From Bufo bufo (taxonomy: Eukaryota; Chordata; Amphibia; Anura; Bufonidae): 64,000 bases of DNA. Within the stretch, counting starts at the first letter, position 1; each line of letters starts with the position of its first letter. A program made the position numbers and the translations under genes. This document shows positions 43,066 to 59,000 of the stretch, piece by piece. The notes beneath the pieces were generated by a model. That model saw only the letters and a program-made list of their open reading frames with translations. It ran no database searches and had not been told where the DNA came from. The DNA lies in contig NC_053392.1 in assembly GCF_905171765.1 (NCBI RefSeq), forward strand, positions 345,647,495 through 345,711,494. The letters run 5' to 3'.

Positions 43066-46000
43066 TGTCACTGCCTGTCACAATGGACCAGCATCAGCCA
43101 GTGATAATGGATAGATCACTGCGGATCACAATAGACCAGCATCATCGAGGTATAATGGATGGATCAATGCGCGTGACAATGGGCCAGCATCATCCAGTGA
43201 TAATGGATAGATCACTGCGGATCACAATAGACCAGCATCATCCAGGGATAATGGATGGATCACTGAGCGTCACAATGGGCCAGCATCATCCAGGAATAAC
43301 GGATGGATAACTGCAGGTCACAATGGGCCAGCATCATCCAGGGATAATGGATGGATCACTGAGCGTCACAATGGGCCAGCATCATCCAGGAATAACGGAT
43401 GGATAACTGCAGGTCACAATGGGCCAGCATCATCCAGGGATAACGGATGGATAACTGCAGGTCACAATGGGCCAGCATCATCCAGGGATAATGGATCACT
43501 GCGGGTCACAATGGGCCAGCATCATCCAGGGATAATGAATGGATCACTGTGAGTAACAGTGGACCAGTGTCATCCAAGGATAATGGATGGATCACTGCGT
43601 ATGTCACAATGGACCAGCATCATCCAGGGATAATGGATGGATCACTGCGCATCACAATTGGACAGCATCATCCATAAATAATGGATGGATCAGTGCGTGT
43701 CATAATGGGCCAGCATCATCCAGGGCTAATGGATAGATCATTGCAGATCACAATGGACCAGCATCATCCAGGGATAATGGATAGATCATTGCGGGTCACA
43801 ATGGACCAGCGTCATCCAGGGATAATGGGTGGATCACTGAGCGTCACAATGGGTCAACATATTCTAGGGATAATGGATGGATCACTGCGGGTCACAATGG
43901 GCCAGCATCATCCAGGGATAATGGATGGATCACTGCACATCACAATTGGACAGCATCATCCATAAATAATGGATGGATCAGTGCATTTCATAATGGGCCA
44001 GCATCATCCAGGGATAATGGATAGATCACTACGCGTCACAATGGGTCAGCATATTCTAGGGATAATGGATGGATCACTGCGCGTCACAATGGGCCAGCAT
44101 CATCCAGGGATAATGGATGGATCACTGCGCATCACAATGGACCAGCATCATCCAGGGATAATGGATGGATCACTGCGGGTCACAATGGACCAGCATCATC
44201 CAGGGATAATGGATGGATCACTGTACGTCACAATGGACCAGCATCATCCAGGGATAATGGATGGATCACTGCGTGCCACAATGGACCAGCATCATCCAGG
44301 CATAATGGATGGATCACTGCACATCACAATGGACCAGCATCATCCAGGGATAATGGATGGATCACTGCACGTCACAATGGACCAGCATCATCCAGGGATA
44401 ATGGATGGATCACTGCGGGTCACAATGGACCAGCATCATCCAGGGATAATGGATGGATCACTGCGTGCCACAATGGACCAGCATCATCCAGGGATAATGG
44501 ATGGATCACTGCGGGTCACAATGGACCAGCATCATCCAGGGATAATGGATGGATCACTGCACGTCACAATGGGCCAGCATCATCCAGCAATAATGGATGG
44601 ATCACTGCGAGTAAGAGTGGAGCAGCGTCATCCAAGGATAATGGATGGATCACTGCATATGTCATAATGGGCCAGCATCATCCAGGGATAATGGATGGAT
44701 CACTGCAAGTCACAATGGGCCAGCGTCATCCAGGGATAATGGATCACTGCAGGTCACAATGGGACAGCATCATCCAGAGATAATGGATAGATCACTGCAG
44801 GTCACAATGAGCCAGCATCATCCAGGGATATTGGATGGATCACTGCGGTTAACAATGGGCCAGCATCATCCAGGGATAATTGATGGACCACTGTGGGTCA
44901 CAATGGGCCAGAATCATCTAGGGATAATGGATGGATCACTGTACGTCACAATGGGCCAGCATCATCCAGGGATTATGGATGGATCACTGTGCGTCACAAT
45001 GGACCAGCATCATCCAGGGATTATGGATGGATCACTGTGCATCACAATGGGCCAGCATCATCCAGGGATTATGGATGGATCACTGTGCGTCACAATGGAC
45101 CAGCATCATCCAGGGATTATGGATGGATCACTGTGCGTCACAATGGACCAGCATCATCCAGGAAAAATGGATGGATCACTGCGGGTCACAATGGGCCAGC
45201 ATCATCCAGGGATAATGGATAGATCACTGCAGGTCACAATGGGCCAGCGTCATCCAGGGATTATGGATGGATCACTGTGCATCACAATGGGCCAGCATCA
45301 TCCAGGGATTATGGATGGATCACTGTGCGTCACAATGGACCAGCATCATCCAGGGATTATGGATGGATCACTGTGCGTCACAATGGACCAGCATCATCCA
45401 GGAAAAATGGATGGATCACTGCGGGTCACAATGGGCCAGCATCATCCAGGGATAATGGATAGATCACTGCAGGTCACAATGGGCCAGCGTCATCCAGGGA
45501 TAATGGATGGATCACTGCAGGTCACAATGGGCCAGCATCATCCAGGGATTATGGATGGATCACTGTGCGTCACAATGGACCAGCATCATCCAGGGATTAT
45601 GGATGGATCACTGCGCATCACAATGGACCAGCGTCATCCAGGGATAATGGATGGATCACTGCGGGTCACAATGGGCCAGCATCATCCAGGGATAATGGAT
45701 GGATCACTGCAGGTCACAATGGGCCAGCATCATCCAGGGATAATGGATGGATCACTGTACGTCACAATAGACCAGCATCATCCAGGGATAATGGATGGAT
45801 CACTGTGGGTCACAATGGGCCAGCATCATCCAGGGATAATGGATAGATCACTGCAGGTCACAATGGGCCAGCATCATCCAGGGATAATGGATGGATCACT
45901 GTACGTCACAATGGACCAGCATCATCCAGGGATAATGGATGGATCACTGTACGTCACAATGGACCAGCGTCATCCAGGGATAATGGATAGATCACTGCAG

Positions 46001-46324
46001 GTCACAATGGGCTAACATCAACCAGGGAAAATGGATGGATCACTGCGGGTCACAATGGACCAGCGTCATCCAGGGATTATGGATGGATCACTGCGGGTCA
46101 CAATAGGCCAGCATCATCCAGGGATAATGGATGGATCACTGTACGTCAAAATGGACCAGCATCATCCAGGAATAATGGATCACTGCGGGTCACAATGGGC
46201 CAGCATCATCCAGGGATAATGGATGGATCACTGCAGGTCACAATGGGCCAGCATCATCCAGGGATAATGGATGGATCACTGCAGGTCACAATGGGCCAGC
46301 ATCATCCAGGGTTAATGGATCACT

Positions 46325-49300
46325 GTGGGTCACAATGGGCCAGCATCATCCAGGGATAATGGATGGATCACTGCAGGTCACAATGGGCCAGCATCATCCA
46401 TGGATTATGGATGGATCACTGTGCGTCACAATGGACCAGCATCATCCAGGGATTATGGATGGATCACTGTACGTCACAATGGACCAGCATCATCCAGGGA
46501 TAATGAATGGATCACTGTGCGTCACAATGGGTCAGCATCATCCAGGGATAATGGATGGATCACTGCGTGCCACAGTGGGCCAGCATCATCCAGGGATAAT
46601 GGATGGATCACTGCGTGCCACAATGGACCAGCATCATCCAGGGATTATGGATGGATCACTGCGTGCCACAGTGGACCAGCATCATCCAGGGATAATGGGT
46701 GGATCACTGCGTGCCACAATGGGCCAGCATCATCCAGGGATAATGGATGGATCACTGCGCGTCACAATGGGCCAGCATCATCCAGGGATTATGGATGGAT
46801 CACTGTGCGTCAGAATGGACCAGCATCATCCAGGGATAATGGATGGATCACTGCGTGCCACAATGGACCAGCATCATCCAGGGATTATGGATGGATCACT
46901 GCGTGCCACAGTGGACCAGCATCATCCAGGGATAATGGGTGGATCACTGCGTGCCACAATGGGCCAGCATCATCCAGGGATAATGGATGGATCACTGCGC
47001 GTCACAATGGGCCAGCATAATCCAGGGATTATGGATGGATCACTGTGCGTCAGAATGGACCAGCATCACCCAGGGATAATGGATGGATCACTGCGAGTAA
47101 GAGTGGAGCAGCGTCATCCAGAGATAATGGATGGATCACTGCATATGTCATAATGGACCAGCATCATCCAGGGATAATGGATGGATCACTGCGGGTCACA
47201 ATGGACCAGCATCATCAAGGGATAATGGATGGATCACTGCGGGTCACAATGGGCCAGCATCATCCAGGGATAATGGATGGATCACTGCGCATCACAATGG
47301 GCCAGCATCATCCAGGGATAATGGATGGATCACTGCGCATCACAATGGGCCAGCATCATCTAGGGATAATGGATGGATCACTGCGTATGTCATAATGGGC
47401 CAGCATCATCCATGGATTATGGATGGATCACTGCGGGTCACAATGGACCAGCATCATCCAGGGATTATGGATGGATCACTGCGCATCACAATGGACCAGC
47501 GTCATCAAGGGATAATGGATGGATCACTACGAGTCATAATGGGCAAGCATCATCCAGGGATAATGGATGGATCACTGTACGTCACAATGGGCAAGCATCA
47601 TCCAGGGATAATGGATGGATCACTGCGGTTAACAATAGGCCAGCATCATTCATGGATAATGGATGGATCACTGCGCGTCACAATGGACCAGCATTATCCA
47701 GGGATAATGGATGGATCACTGCGCGTCACAATGGACCAGCATCATCCAGGGATAATGGATGGATCACTGTACGTCACAATGGGCAAGCATCATCCAGGGA
47801 TAATGGATGGATCACTGCGCGTCACAATGGACCAGCATTATCCAGGGATAATGGATGGATCACTGCGCATCACAATGGGCCAGCATCATCTAGGGATAAT
47901 GGATGGATCACTGCGTATGTCATAATGGGCCAGCATCATCCATGGATTATGGATGGATCACTGCGGGTCACAATGGACCAGCATCATCCAGGGATAATGG
48001 ATGGATCACTGTACGTCACAATGGACCAGTGTCATCCAGGGATAATGGATGGATCACTGCGGGTCACAATGGACCAGCATCATCCAGGGATAATGGATGG
48101 ATCACTGCGTGCCACAATGGACCAGCATCATCCAGGGATAATGGATGGATCACTGCGCATCACAATGGGCCAGCATCATCTAGGGATAATGGATGGATCA
48201 CTGCGTATGTCATAATGGGCCAGCATCATCCATGGATTATGGATGGATCACTGCGGGTCACAATGGACCAGCGTCATCAAGGGATAATGGATGGATCACT
48301 GCGGGTCACAATGGGCCGGCATCATCCAGGGATAATGGATGGATCACTGTACGTCACAATGGACCAGTGTCATCCAGGGATAATGGATAGATCACTGCAG
48401 GTCACAATGGGCCAACATCAACCAGGGATAATGGATGGATCACTGTACGTCACAATGGACCAGCATCATCCAGGGATAATGGATGGATCACTGTACGTCA
48501 CAATGGACCAGCGTCATCCAGGGATAATGGATGGATCACTGCAGGTCACAATGGGCCAGCATCATCCATGGATTATGGATGGATCACTGTGCGTCACAAT
48601 GGACCAGCATCATCCAGGGATTATGGATGGATCACTGTACGTCACAATGGACCAGCATCATCCAGGGATAATGAATGGATCACTGCGCGTCACAATGGGT
48701 CAGCATCATCCAGGGATAATGGATGGATCACTGCGTGCCACAGTGGGCCAGCATCATCCAGGGATAATGGATGGATCACTTCGTGCCACAATGGACCAGC
48801 ATCATCCAGGGATTATGGATGGATCACTGCGTGCCACAGTGGACCAGCATCATCCAGGGATAATGGGTGGATCACTGCGTGCCACAATGGGCCAGCATCA
48901 TCCAGGGATAATGGATGGATCACTGCGCGTCACAATGGGCCAGCATCATCCAGGGATTATGGATGGATCACTGTGCGTCAGAATGGACCAGCATCATCCA
49001 GGGATAATGGATGGATCACTGCGTGCCACAATGGACCAGCATCATCCAGGGATTATGGATGGATCACTGCGTGCCACAGTGGACCAGCATCATCCAGGGA
49101 TAATGGGTGGATCACTGCGTGCCACAATGGGCCAGCATCATCCAGGGATAATGGATGGATCACTGCGCGTCACAATGGGCCAGCATAATCCAGGGATTAT
49201 GGATGGATCACTGTGCGTCAGAGTGGACCAGCATCACCCAGGGATAATGGATGGATCACTGCGAGTAAGAGTGGAGCAGCGTCATCCAGAGATAATGGAT

Positions 49301-52300
49301 GGATCACTGCATATGTCATAATGGACCAGCATCATCCAGGGATTATGGATGGATCACTGCGGGTCACAATGGACCAGCATCATCAAGGGATAATGGATGG
49401 ATCACTGCGGGTCACAATGGGCCAGCATCATCCAGGGATAATGGATGGATCACTGCGCATCACAATGGGCCAGCATCATCCAGGGATAATGGATGGATCA
49501 CTGCGCATCACAATGGGCCAGCATCATCTAGGGATAATGGATGGATCACTGCGTATGTCATAATGGGCCAGCATCATCCATGGATTATGGATGGATCACT
49601 GCGGGTCACAATGGACCAGCATCATCCAGGGATTATGGATGGATCACTGCGCATCACAATGGACCAGCGTCATCAAGGGATAATGGATGGATCACTACGA
49701 GTCATAATGGGCAAGCATCATCCAGGGATAATGGATGGATCACTGTACGTCACAATGGACCAGCATTATCCAGGGATAATGGATGGATCACTGCGCGTCA
49801 CAATGGACCAGCATCATCCAGGGATAATGGATGGATCACTGCGCATCACAATGGACCAGCGTCATCAAGGGATAATGGATGGATCACTACGAGTCATAAT
49901 GGGCAAGCATCATCCAGGGATAATGGATGGATCACTGTACGTCACAATGGGCAAGCATCATCCAGGGATAATGGATGGATCACTGCGCGTCACAATGGAC
50001 CAGCATTATCCAGGGATAATGGATGGATCACTGCGCATCACAATGGGCCAGCATCATCTAGGGATAATGGATGGATCACTGCGTATGTCATAATGGGCCA
50101 GCATCATCCATGGATTATGGATGGATCACTGCGGGTCACAATGGACCAGCATCATCCAGGGATAATGGATGGATCACTGTACGTCACAATGGACCAGTGT
50201 CATCCAGGGATAATGGATGGATCACTGCGGGTCACAATGGACCAGCATCATCCAGGGATAATGGATGGATCACTGCGTGCCACAATGGACCAGCATCATC
50301 CAGGGATAATGGATGGATCACTGCGCATCACAATGGGCCAGCATCGTCTAGGGATAATGGATGGATCACTGCGTATGTCATAATGGGCCAGCATCATCCA
50401 TGGATTATGGATGGATCACTGCGGGTCACAATGGACCAGCGTCATCAAGGGATAATGGATGGATCACTGCGGGTCACAATGGGCCGGCATCATCCAGGGA
50501 TAATGGATGGATCACTGTACGTCACAATGGACCAGTGTCATCCAGGGATAATGGATAGATCACTGCAGGTCACAATGGGCCAACATCAACCAGGGATAAT
50601 GGATGGATCACTGTACGTCACAATGGACCAGCATCATCCAGGGATAATGGATGGATCACTGTACGTCACAATGGACCAGCGTCATCCAGGGATAATGGAT
50701 AGATCACTGCAGGTCACAATGGGCTAACATCAACCAGGGAAAATGGATGGATCACTGCGGGTCACAATGGACCAGCGTCATCCAGGGATTATGGATGGAT
50801 CACTGCGGGTCACAATAGGCCAGCATCATCCAGGGATAATGGATGGATCACTGTACGTCAAAATGGACCAGCATCATCCAGGGATAATGGATCACTGCGG
50901 GTCACAATGGGCCAGCATCATCCAGGGATAATGGATGGATCACTGCAGGTCACAATGGGCCAGCATCATCCAGGGATAATGGATGGATCACTGCAGGTCA
51001 CAATGGGCCAGCATCATCCAGGGTTAATGGATCACTGTGGGTCACAATGGGCCAGCATCATCCAGGGATAATGGATGGATCACTGCAGGTCACAATGGGC
51101 CAGCATCATCCATGGATTATGGATGGATCACTATGCGTCACAATGGACCAGCATCATCCAGGGATTATGGATGGATCACTGTACGTCACAATGGACCAGC
51201 ATCATCCAGGGATAATGAATGGATCACTGCGCGTCACAATGGGTCAGCATCATCCAGGGATAATGGATGGATCACTGCGTGCCACAGTGGGCCAGCATCA
51301 TCCAGGGATAATGGATGGATCACTTCGTGCCACAATGGACCAGCATCATCCAGGGATTATGGATGGATCACTGCGTGCCACAGTGGACCAGCATCATCCA
51401 GGGATAATGGGTGGATCACTGCGTGCCACAATGGGCCAGCATCATCCAGGGATAATGGATGGATCACTGCGCGTCACAATGGGCCAGCATCATCCAGGGA
51501 TTATGGATGGATCACTGTGCGTCAGAATGGACCAGCATCATCCAGGGATAATGGATGGATCACTGCGTGCCACAATGGACCAGCATCATCCAGGGATTAT
51601 GGATGGATCACTGCGTGCCACAGTGGACCAGCATCATCCAGGGATAATGGGTGGATCACTGCGTGCCACAATGGGCCAGCATCATCCAGGGATAATGGAT
51701 GGATCACTGCGCGTCACAATGGGCCAGCATAATCCAGGGATTATGGATGGATCACTGTGCGTCAGAATGGACCAGCATCATCCAGGGATTATGGATGGAT
51801 CACTGTGCGTCACAATGGACCAGCATCATCCAGGGATTATGGATGGATCACTGTGCGTCACAATGGACCAGCATCATCCAGGGATTATGGATGGATCACT
51901 GTGCGTCACAATGGACCAGCATCATCCAGGGATTATGGATGGATCACTGCGGGTCACAATGGGCCAGCATCATCCAGGGATAATGGATGGATCACTGCAG
52001 GTCACAATGGGCCAGCGTCATCCAGGGATTATGGATGGATCACTGTGCATCACAATGGGCCAGCATCATCCAGGGATTATGGATGGATCACTGTGCGTCA
52101 CAATGGACCAGCATCATCCAGGGATTATGGATGGATCACTGTGCGTCACAATGGACCAGCATCATCCAGGAAAAATGGATGGATCACTGCGGGTCACAAT
52201 GGGCCAGCATCATCCAGGGATAATGGATGGATCACTGCAGGTCACAATGGGCCAGCGTCATCCAGGGATAATGGATGGATCACTGCAGGTCACAATGGGC

Positions 52301-53092
52301 CAGCATCATCCAGGGATTATGGATGGATCACTGTGCGTCACAATGGACCAGCATCATCCAGGGATTATGGATGGATCACTGCGCATCACAATGGACCAGC
52401 GTCATCCAGGGATAATGGATGGATCACTGCGGGTCACAATGGGCCAGCATCATCCAGGGATAATGGATGGATCACTGCAGGTCACAATGGGCCAGCATCA
52501 TCCAGGGATAATGGATGGATCACTGTACGTCACAATAGACCAGCATCATCCAGGGATAATGGATGGATCACTGTGGGTCACAATGGGCCAGCATCATCCA
52601 GGGATAATGGATAGATCACTGCAGGTCACAATGGGCCAGCATCATCCAGGGATAATGGATGGATCACTGTACGTCACAATGGACCAGCATCATCCAGGGA
52701 TAATGGATGGATCACTGTACGTCACAATGGACCAGCGTCATCCAGGGATAATGGATAGATCACTGCAGGTCACAATGGGCTAACATCAACCAGGGAAAAT
52801 GGATGGATCACTGCGGGTCACAATGGACCAGCGTCATCCAGGGATTATGGATGGATCACTGCGGGTCACAATAGGCCAGCATCATCCAGGGATAATGGAT
52901 GGATCACTGTACGTCAAAATGGACCAGCATCATCCAGGAATAATGGATCACTGCGGGTCACAATGGGCCAGCATCATCCAGGGATAATGGATGGATCACT
53001 GCAGGTCACAATGGGCCAGCATCATCCAGGGATAATGGATGGATCACTGCAGGTCACAATGGGCCAGCATCATCCAGGGTTAATGGATCACT
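46325..53092 (+). repeat. Higher-order super-unit 1 of the 48-bp array (blocks A, B, C; 6768 bp)
   Basis: Block A is 46325-48492 (2168 bp), block B 48493-51036 (2544 bp), block C 51037-53092 (2056 bp). The lengths fit 45, 53 and 43 monomers with four 50-mers in A, four 50-mers and two 44-mers in B, and two 44-mers in C. Each block begins with the same run of monomers. The total is exactly 141 x 48. Confidence 0.88.
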
Positions 53093-56000
53093 GTGGGTCA
53101 CAATGGGCCAGCATCATCCAGGGATAATGGATGGATCACTGCAGGTCACAATGGGCCAGCATCATCCATGGATTATGGATGGATCACTGTGCGTCACAAT
53201 GGACCAGCATCATCCAGGGATTATGGATGGATCACTGTACGTCACAATGGACCAGCATCATCCAGGGATAATGAATGGATCACTGTGCGTCACAATGGGT
53301 CAGCATCATCCAGGGATAATGGATGGATCACTGCGTGCCACAGTGGGCCAGCATCATCCAGGGATAATGGATGGATCACTGCGTGCCACAATGGACCAGC
53401 ATCATCCAGGGATTATGGATGGATCACTGCGTGCCACAGTGGACCAGCATCATCCAGGGATAATGGGTGGATCACTGCGTGCCACAATGGGCCAGCATCA
53501 TCCAGGGATAATGGATGGATCACTGCGCGTCACAATGGGCCAGCATCATCCAGGGATTATGGATGGATCACTGTGCGTCAGAATGGACCAGCATCATCCA
53601 GGGATAATGGATGGATCACTGCGTGCCACAATGGACCAGCATCATCCAGGGATTATGGATGGATCACTGCGTGCCACAGTGGACCAGCATCATCCAGGGA
53701 TAATGGGTGGATCACTGCGTGCCACAATGGGCCAGCATCATCCAGGGATAATGGATGGATCACTGCGCGTCACAATGGGCCAGCATAATCCAGGGATTAT
53801 GGATGGATCACTGTGCGTCAGAATGGACCAGCATCACCCAGGGATAATGGATGGATCACTGCGAGTAAGAGTGGAGCAGCGTCATCCAGAGATAATGGAT
53901 GGATCACTGCATATGTCATAATGGACCAGCATCATCCAGGGATTATGGATGGATCACTGCGGGTCACAATGGACCAGCATCATCAAGGGATAATGGATGG
54001 ATCACTGCGGGTCACAATGGGCCAGCATCATCCAGGGATAATGGATGGATCACTGCGCATCACAATGGGCCAGCATCATCCAGGGATAATGGATGGATCA
54101 CTGCGCATCACAATGGGCCAGCATCATCTAGGGATAATGGATGGATCACTGCGTATGTCATAATGGGCCAGCATCATCCATGGATTATGGATGGATCACT
54201 GCGGGTCACAATGGACCAGCATCATCCAGGGATTATGGATGGATCACTGCGCATCACAATGGACCAGCGTCATCAAGGGATAATGGATGGATCACTACGA
54301 GTCATAATGGGCAAGCATCATCCAGGGATAATGGATGGATCACTGTACGTCACAATGGGCAAGCATCATCCAGGGATAATGGATGGATCACTGCGGTTAA
54401 CAATAGGCCAGCATCATTCATGGATAATGGATGGATCACTGCGCGTCACAATGGACCAGCATTATCCAGGGATAATGGATGGATCACTGCGCGTCACAAT
54501 GGACCAGCATCATCCAGGGATAATGGATGGATCACTGTACGTCACAATGGGCAAGCATCATCCAGGGATAATGGATGGATCACTGCGCGTCACAATGGAC
54601 CAGCATTATCCAGGGATAATGGATGGATCACTGCGCATCACAATGGGCCAGCATCATCTAGGGATAATGGATGGATCACTGCGTATGTCATAATGGGCCA
54701 GCATCATCCATGGATTATGGATGGATCACTGCGGGTCACAATGGACCAGCATCATCCAGGGATAATGGATGGATCACTGTACGTCACAATGGACCAGTGT
54801 CATCCAGGGATAATGGATGGATCACTGCGGGTCACAATGGACCAGCATCATCCAGGGATAATGGATGGATCACTGCGTGCCACAATGGACCAGCATCATC
54901 CAGGGATAATGGATGGATCACTGCGCATCACAATGGGCCAGCATCATCTAGGGATAATGGATGGATCACTGCGTATGTCATAATGGGCCAGCATCATCCA
55001 TGGATTATGGATGGATCACTGCGGGTCACAATGGACCAGCGTCATCAAGGGATAATGGATGGATCACTGCGGGTCACAATGGGCCGGCATCATCCAGGGA
55101 TAATGGATGGATCACTGTACGTCACAATGGACCAGTGTCATCCAGGGATAATGGATAGATCACTGCAGGTCACAATGGGCCAACATCAACCAGGGATAAT
55201 GGATGGATCACTGTACGTCACAATGGACCAGCATCATCCAGGGATAATGGATGGATCACTGTACGTCACAATGGACCAGCGTCATCCAGGGATAATGGAT
55301 GGATCACTGCAGGTCACAATGGGCCAGCATCATCCATGGATTATGGATGGATCACTGTGCGTCACAATGGACCAGCATCATCCAGGGATTATGGATGGAT
55401 CACTGTACGTCACAATGGACCAGCATCATCCAGGGATAATGAATGGATCACTGCGCGTCACAATGGGTCAGCATCATCCAGGGATAATGGATGGATCACT
55501 GCGTGCCACAGTGGGCCAGCATCATCCAGGGATAATGGATGGATCACTTCGTGCCACAATGGACCAGCATCATCCAGGGATTATGGATGGATCACTGCGT
55601 GCCACAGTGGACCAGCATCATCCAGGGATAATGGGTGGATCACTGCGTGCCACAATGGGCCAGCATCATCCAGGGATAATGGATGGATCACTGCGCGTCA
55701 CAATGGGCCAGCATCATCCAGGGATTATGGATGGATCACTGTGCGTCAGAATGGACCAGCATCATCCAGGGATAATGGATGGATCACTGCGTGCCACAAT
55801 GGACCAGCATCATCCAGGGATTATGGATGGATCACTGCGTGCCACAGTGGACCAGCATCATCCAGGGATAATGGGTGGATCACTGCGTGCCACAATGGGC
55901 CAGCATCATCCAGGGATAATGGATGGATCACTGCGCGTCACAATGGGCCAGCATAATCCAGGGATTATGGATGGATCACTGTGCGTCAGAATGGACCAGC

Positions 56001-59000
56001 ATCACCCAGGGATAATGGATGGATCACTGCGAGTAAGAGTGGAGCAGCGTCATCCAGAGATAATGGATGGATCACTGCATATGTCATAATGGACCAGCAT
56101 CATCCAGGGATTATGGATGGATCACTGCGGGTCACAATGGACCAGCATCATCAAGGGATAATGGATGGATCACTGCGGGTCACAATGGGCCAGCATCATC
56201 CAGGGATAATGGATGGATCACTGCGCATCACAATGGGCCAGCATCATCCAGGGATAATGGATGGATCACTGCGCATCACAATGGGCCAGCATCATCTAGG
56301 GATAATGGATGGATCACTGCGTATGTCATAATGGGCCAGCATCATCCATGGATTATGGATGGATCACTGCGGGTCACAATGGACCAGCATCATCCAGGGA
56401 TTATGGATGGATCACTGCGCATCACAATGGACCAGCGTCATCAAGGGATAATGGATGGATCACTACGAGTCATAATGGGCAAGCATCATCCAGGGATAAT
56501 GGATGGATCACTGTACGTCACAATGGACCAGCATTATCCAGGGATAATGGATGGATCACTGCGCGTCACAATGGACCAGCATCATCCAGGGATAATGGAT
56601 GGATCACTGCGCATCACAATGGACCAGCGTCATCAAGGGATAATGGATGGATCACTACGAGTCATAATGGGCAAGCATCATCCAGGGATAATGGATGGAT
56701 CACTGTACGTCACAATGGGCAAGCATCATCCAGGGATAATGGATGGATCACTGCGCGTCACAATGGACCAGCATTATCCAGGGATAATGGATGGATCACT
56801 GCGCATCACAATGGGCCAGCATCATCTAGGGATAATGGATGGATCACTGCGTATGTCATAATGGGCCAGCATCATCCATGGATTATGGATGGATCACTGC
56901 GGGTCACAATGGACCAGCATCATCCAGGGATAATGGATGGATCACTGTACGTCACAATGGACCAGTGTCATCCAGGGATAATGGATGGATCACTGCGGGT
57001 CACAATGGACCAGCATCATCCAGGGATAATGGATGGATCACTGCGTGCCACAATGGACCAGCATCATCCAGGGATAATGGATGGATCACTGCGCATCACA
57101 ATGGGCCAGCATCGTCTAGGGATAATGGATGGATCACTGCGTATGTCATAATGGGCCAGCATCATCCATGGATTATGGATGGATCACTGCGGGTCACAAT
57201 GGACCAGCGTCATCAAGGGATAATGGATGGATCACTGCGGGTCACAATGGGCCGGCATCATCCAGGGATAATGGATGGATCACTGTACGTCACAATGGAC
57301 CAGTGTCATCCAGGGATAATGGATAGATCACTGCAGGTCACAATGGGCCAACATCAACCAGGGATAATGGATGGATCACTGTACGTCACAATGGACCAGC
57401 ATCATCCAGGGATAATGGATGGATCACTGTACGTCACAATGGACCAGCGTCATCCAGGGATAATGGATAGATCACTGCAGGTCACAATGGGCTAACATCA
57501 ACCAGGGAAAATGGATGGATCACTGCGGGTCACAATGGACCAGCGTCATCCAGGGATTATGGATGGATCACTGCGGGTCACAATAGGCCAGCATCATCCA
57601 GGGATAATGGATGGATCACTGTACGTCAAAATGGACCAGCATCATCCAGGGATAATGGATCACTGCGGGTCACAATGGGCCAGCATCATCCAGGGATAAT
57701 GGATGGATCACTGCAGGTCACAATGGGCCAGCATCATCCAGGGATAATGGATGGATCACTGCAGGTCACAATGGGCCAGCATCATCCAGGGTTAATGGAT
57801 CACTGTGGGTCACAATGGGCCAGCATCATCCAGGGATAATGGATGGATCACTGCAGGTCACAATGGGCCAGCATCATCCATGGATTATGGATGGATCACT
57901 ATGCGTCACAATGGACCAGCATCATCCAGGGATTATGGATGGATCACTGTACGTCACAATGGACCAGCATCATCCAGGGATAATGAATGGATCACTGCGC
58001 GTCACAATGGGTCAGCATCATCCAGGGATAATGGATGGATCACTGCGTGCCACAGTGGGCCAGCATCATCCAGGGATAATGGATGGATCACTTCGTGCCA
58101 CAATGGACCAGCATCATCCAGGGATTATGGATGGATCACTGCGTGCCACAGTGGACCAGCATCATCCAGGGATAATGGGTGGATCACTGCGTGCCACAAT
58201 GGGCCAGCATCATCCAGGGATAATGGATGGATCACTGCGCGTCACAATGGGCCAGCATCATCCAGGGATTATGGATGGATCACTGTGCGTCAGAATGGAC
58301 CAGCATCATCCAGGGATAATGGATGGATCACTGCGTGCCACAATGGACCAGCATCATCCAGGGATTATGGATGGATCACTGCGTGCCACAGTGGACCAGC
58401 ATCATCCAGGGATAATGGGTGGATCACTGCGTGCCACAATGGGCCAGCATCATCCAGGGATAATGGATGGATCACTGCGCGTCACAATGGGCCAGCATAA
58501 TCCAGGGATTATGGATGGATCACTGTGCGTCAGAATGGACCAGCATCACCCAGGGATAATGGATGGATCACTGCGAGTAAGAGTGGAGCAGCGTCATCCA
58601 GAGATAATGGATGGATCACTGCATATGTCATAATGGACCAGCATCATCCAGGGATTATGGATGGATCACTGCGGGTCACAATGGACCAGCATCATCAAGG
58701 GATAATGGATGGATCACTGCGGGTCACAATGGGCCAGCATCATCCAGGGATAATGGATGGATCACTGCGCATCACAATGGGCCAGCATCATCCAGGGATA
58801 ATGGATGGATCACTGCGCATCACAATGGGCCAGCATCATCTAGGGATAATGGATGGATCACTGCGTATGTCATAATGGGCCAGCATCATCCATGGATTAT
58901 GGATGGATCACTGCGGGTCACAATGGACCAGCATCATCCAGGGATAATGGATGGATCACTGCGCATCACAATGGACCAGCGTCATCAAGGGATAATGGAT

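Noticed and set aside
44041..44080. GGTCA-CAA-TGGACC as an estrogen-response-type palindrome in each monomer
   Set aside because: Half-site spacing and sequence do not match the GGTCA-N3-TGACC consensus; the similarity is superficial.
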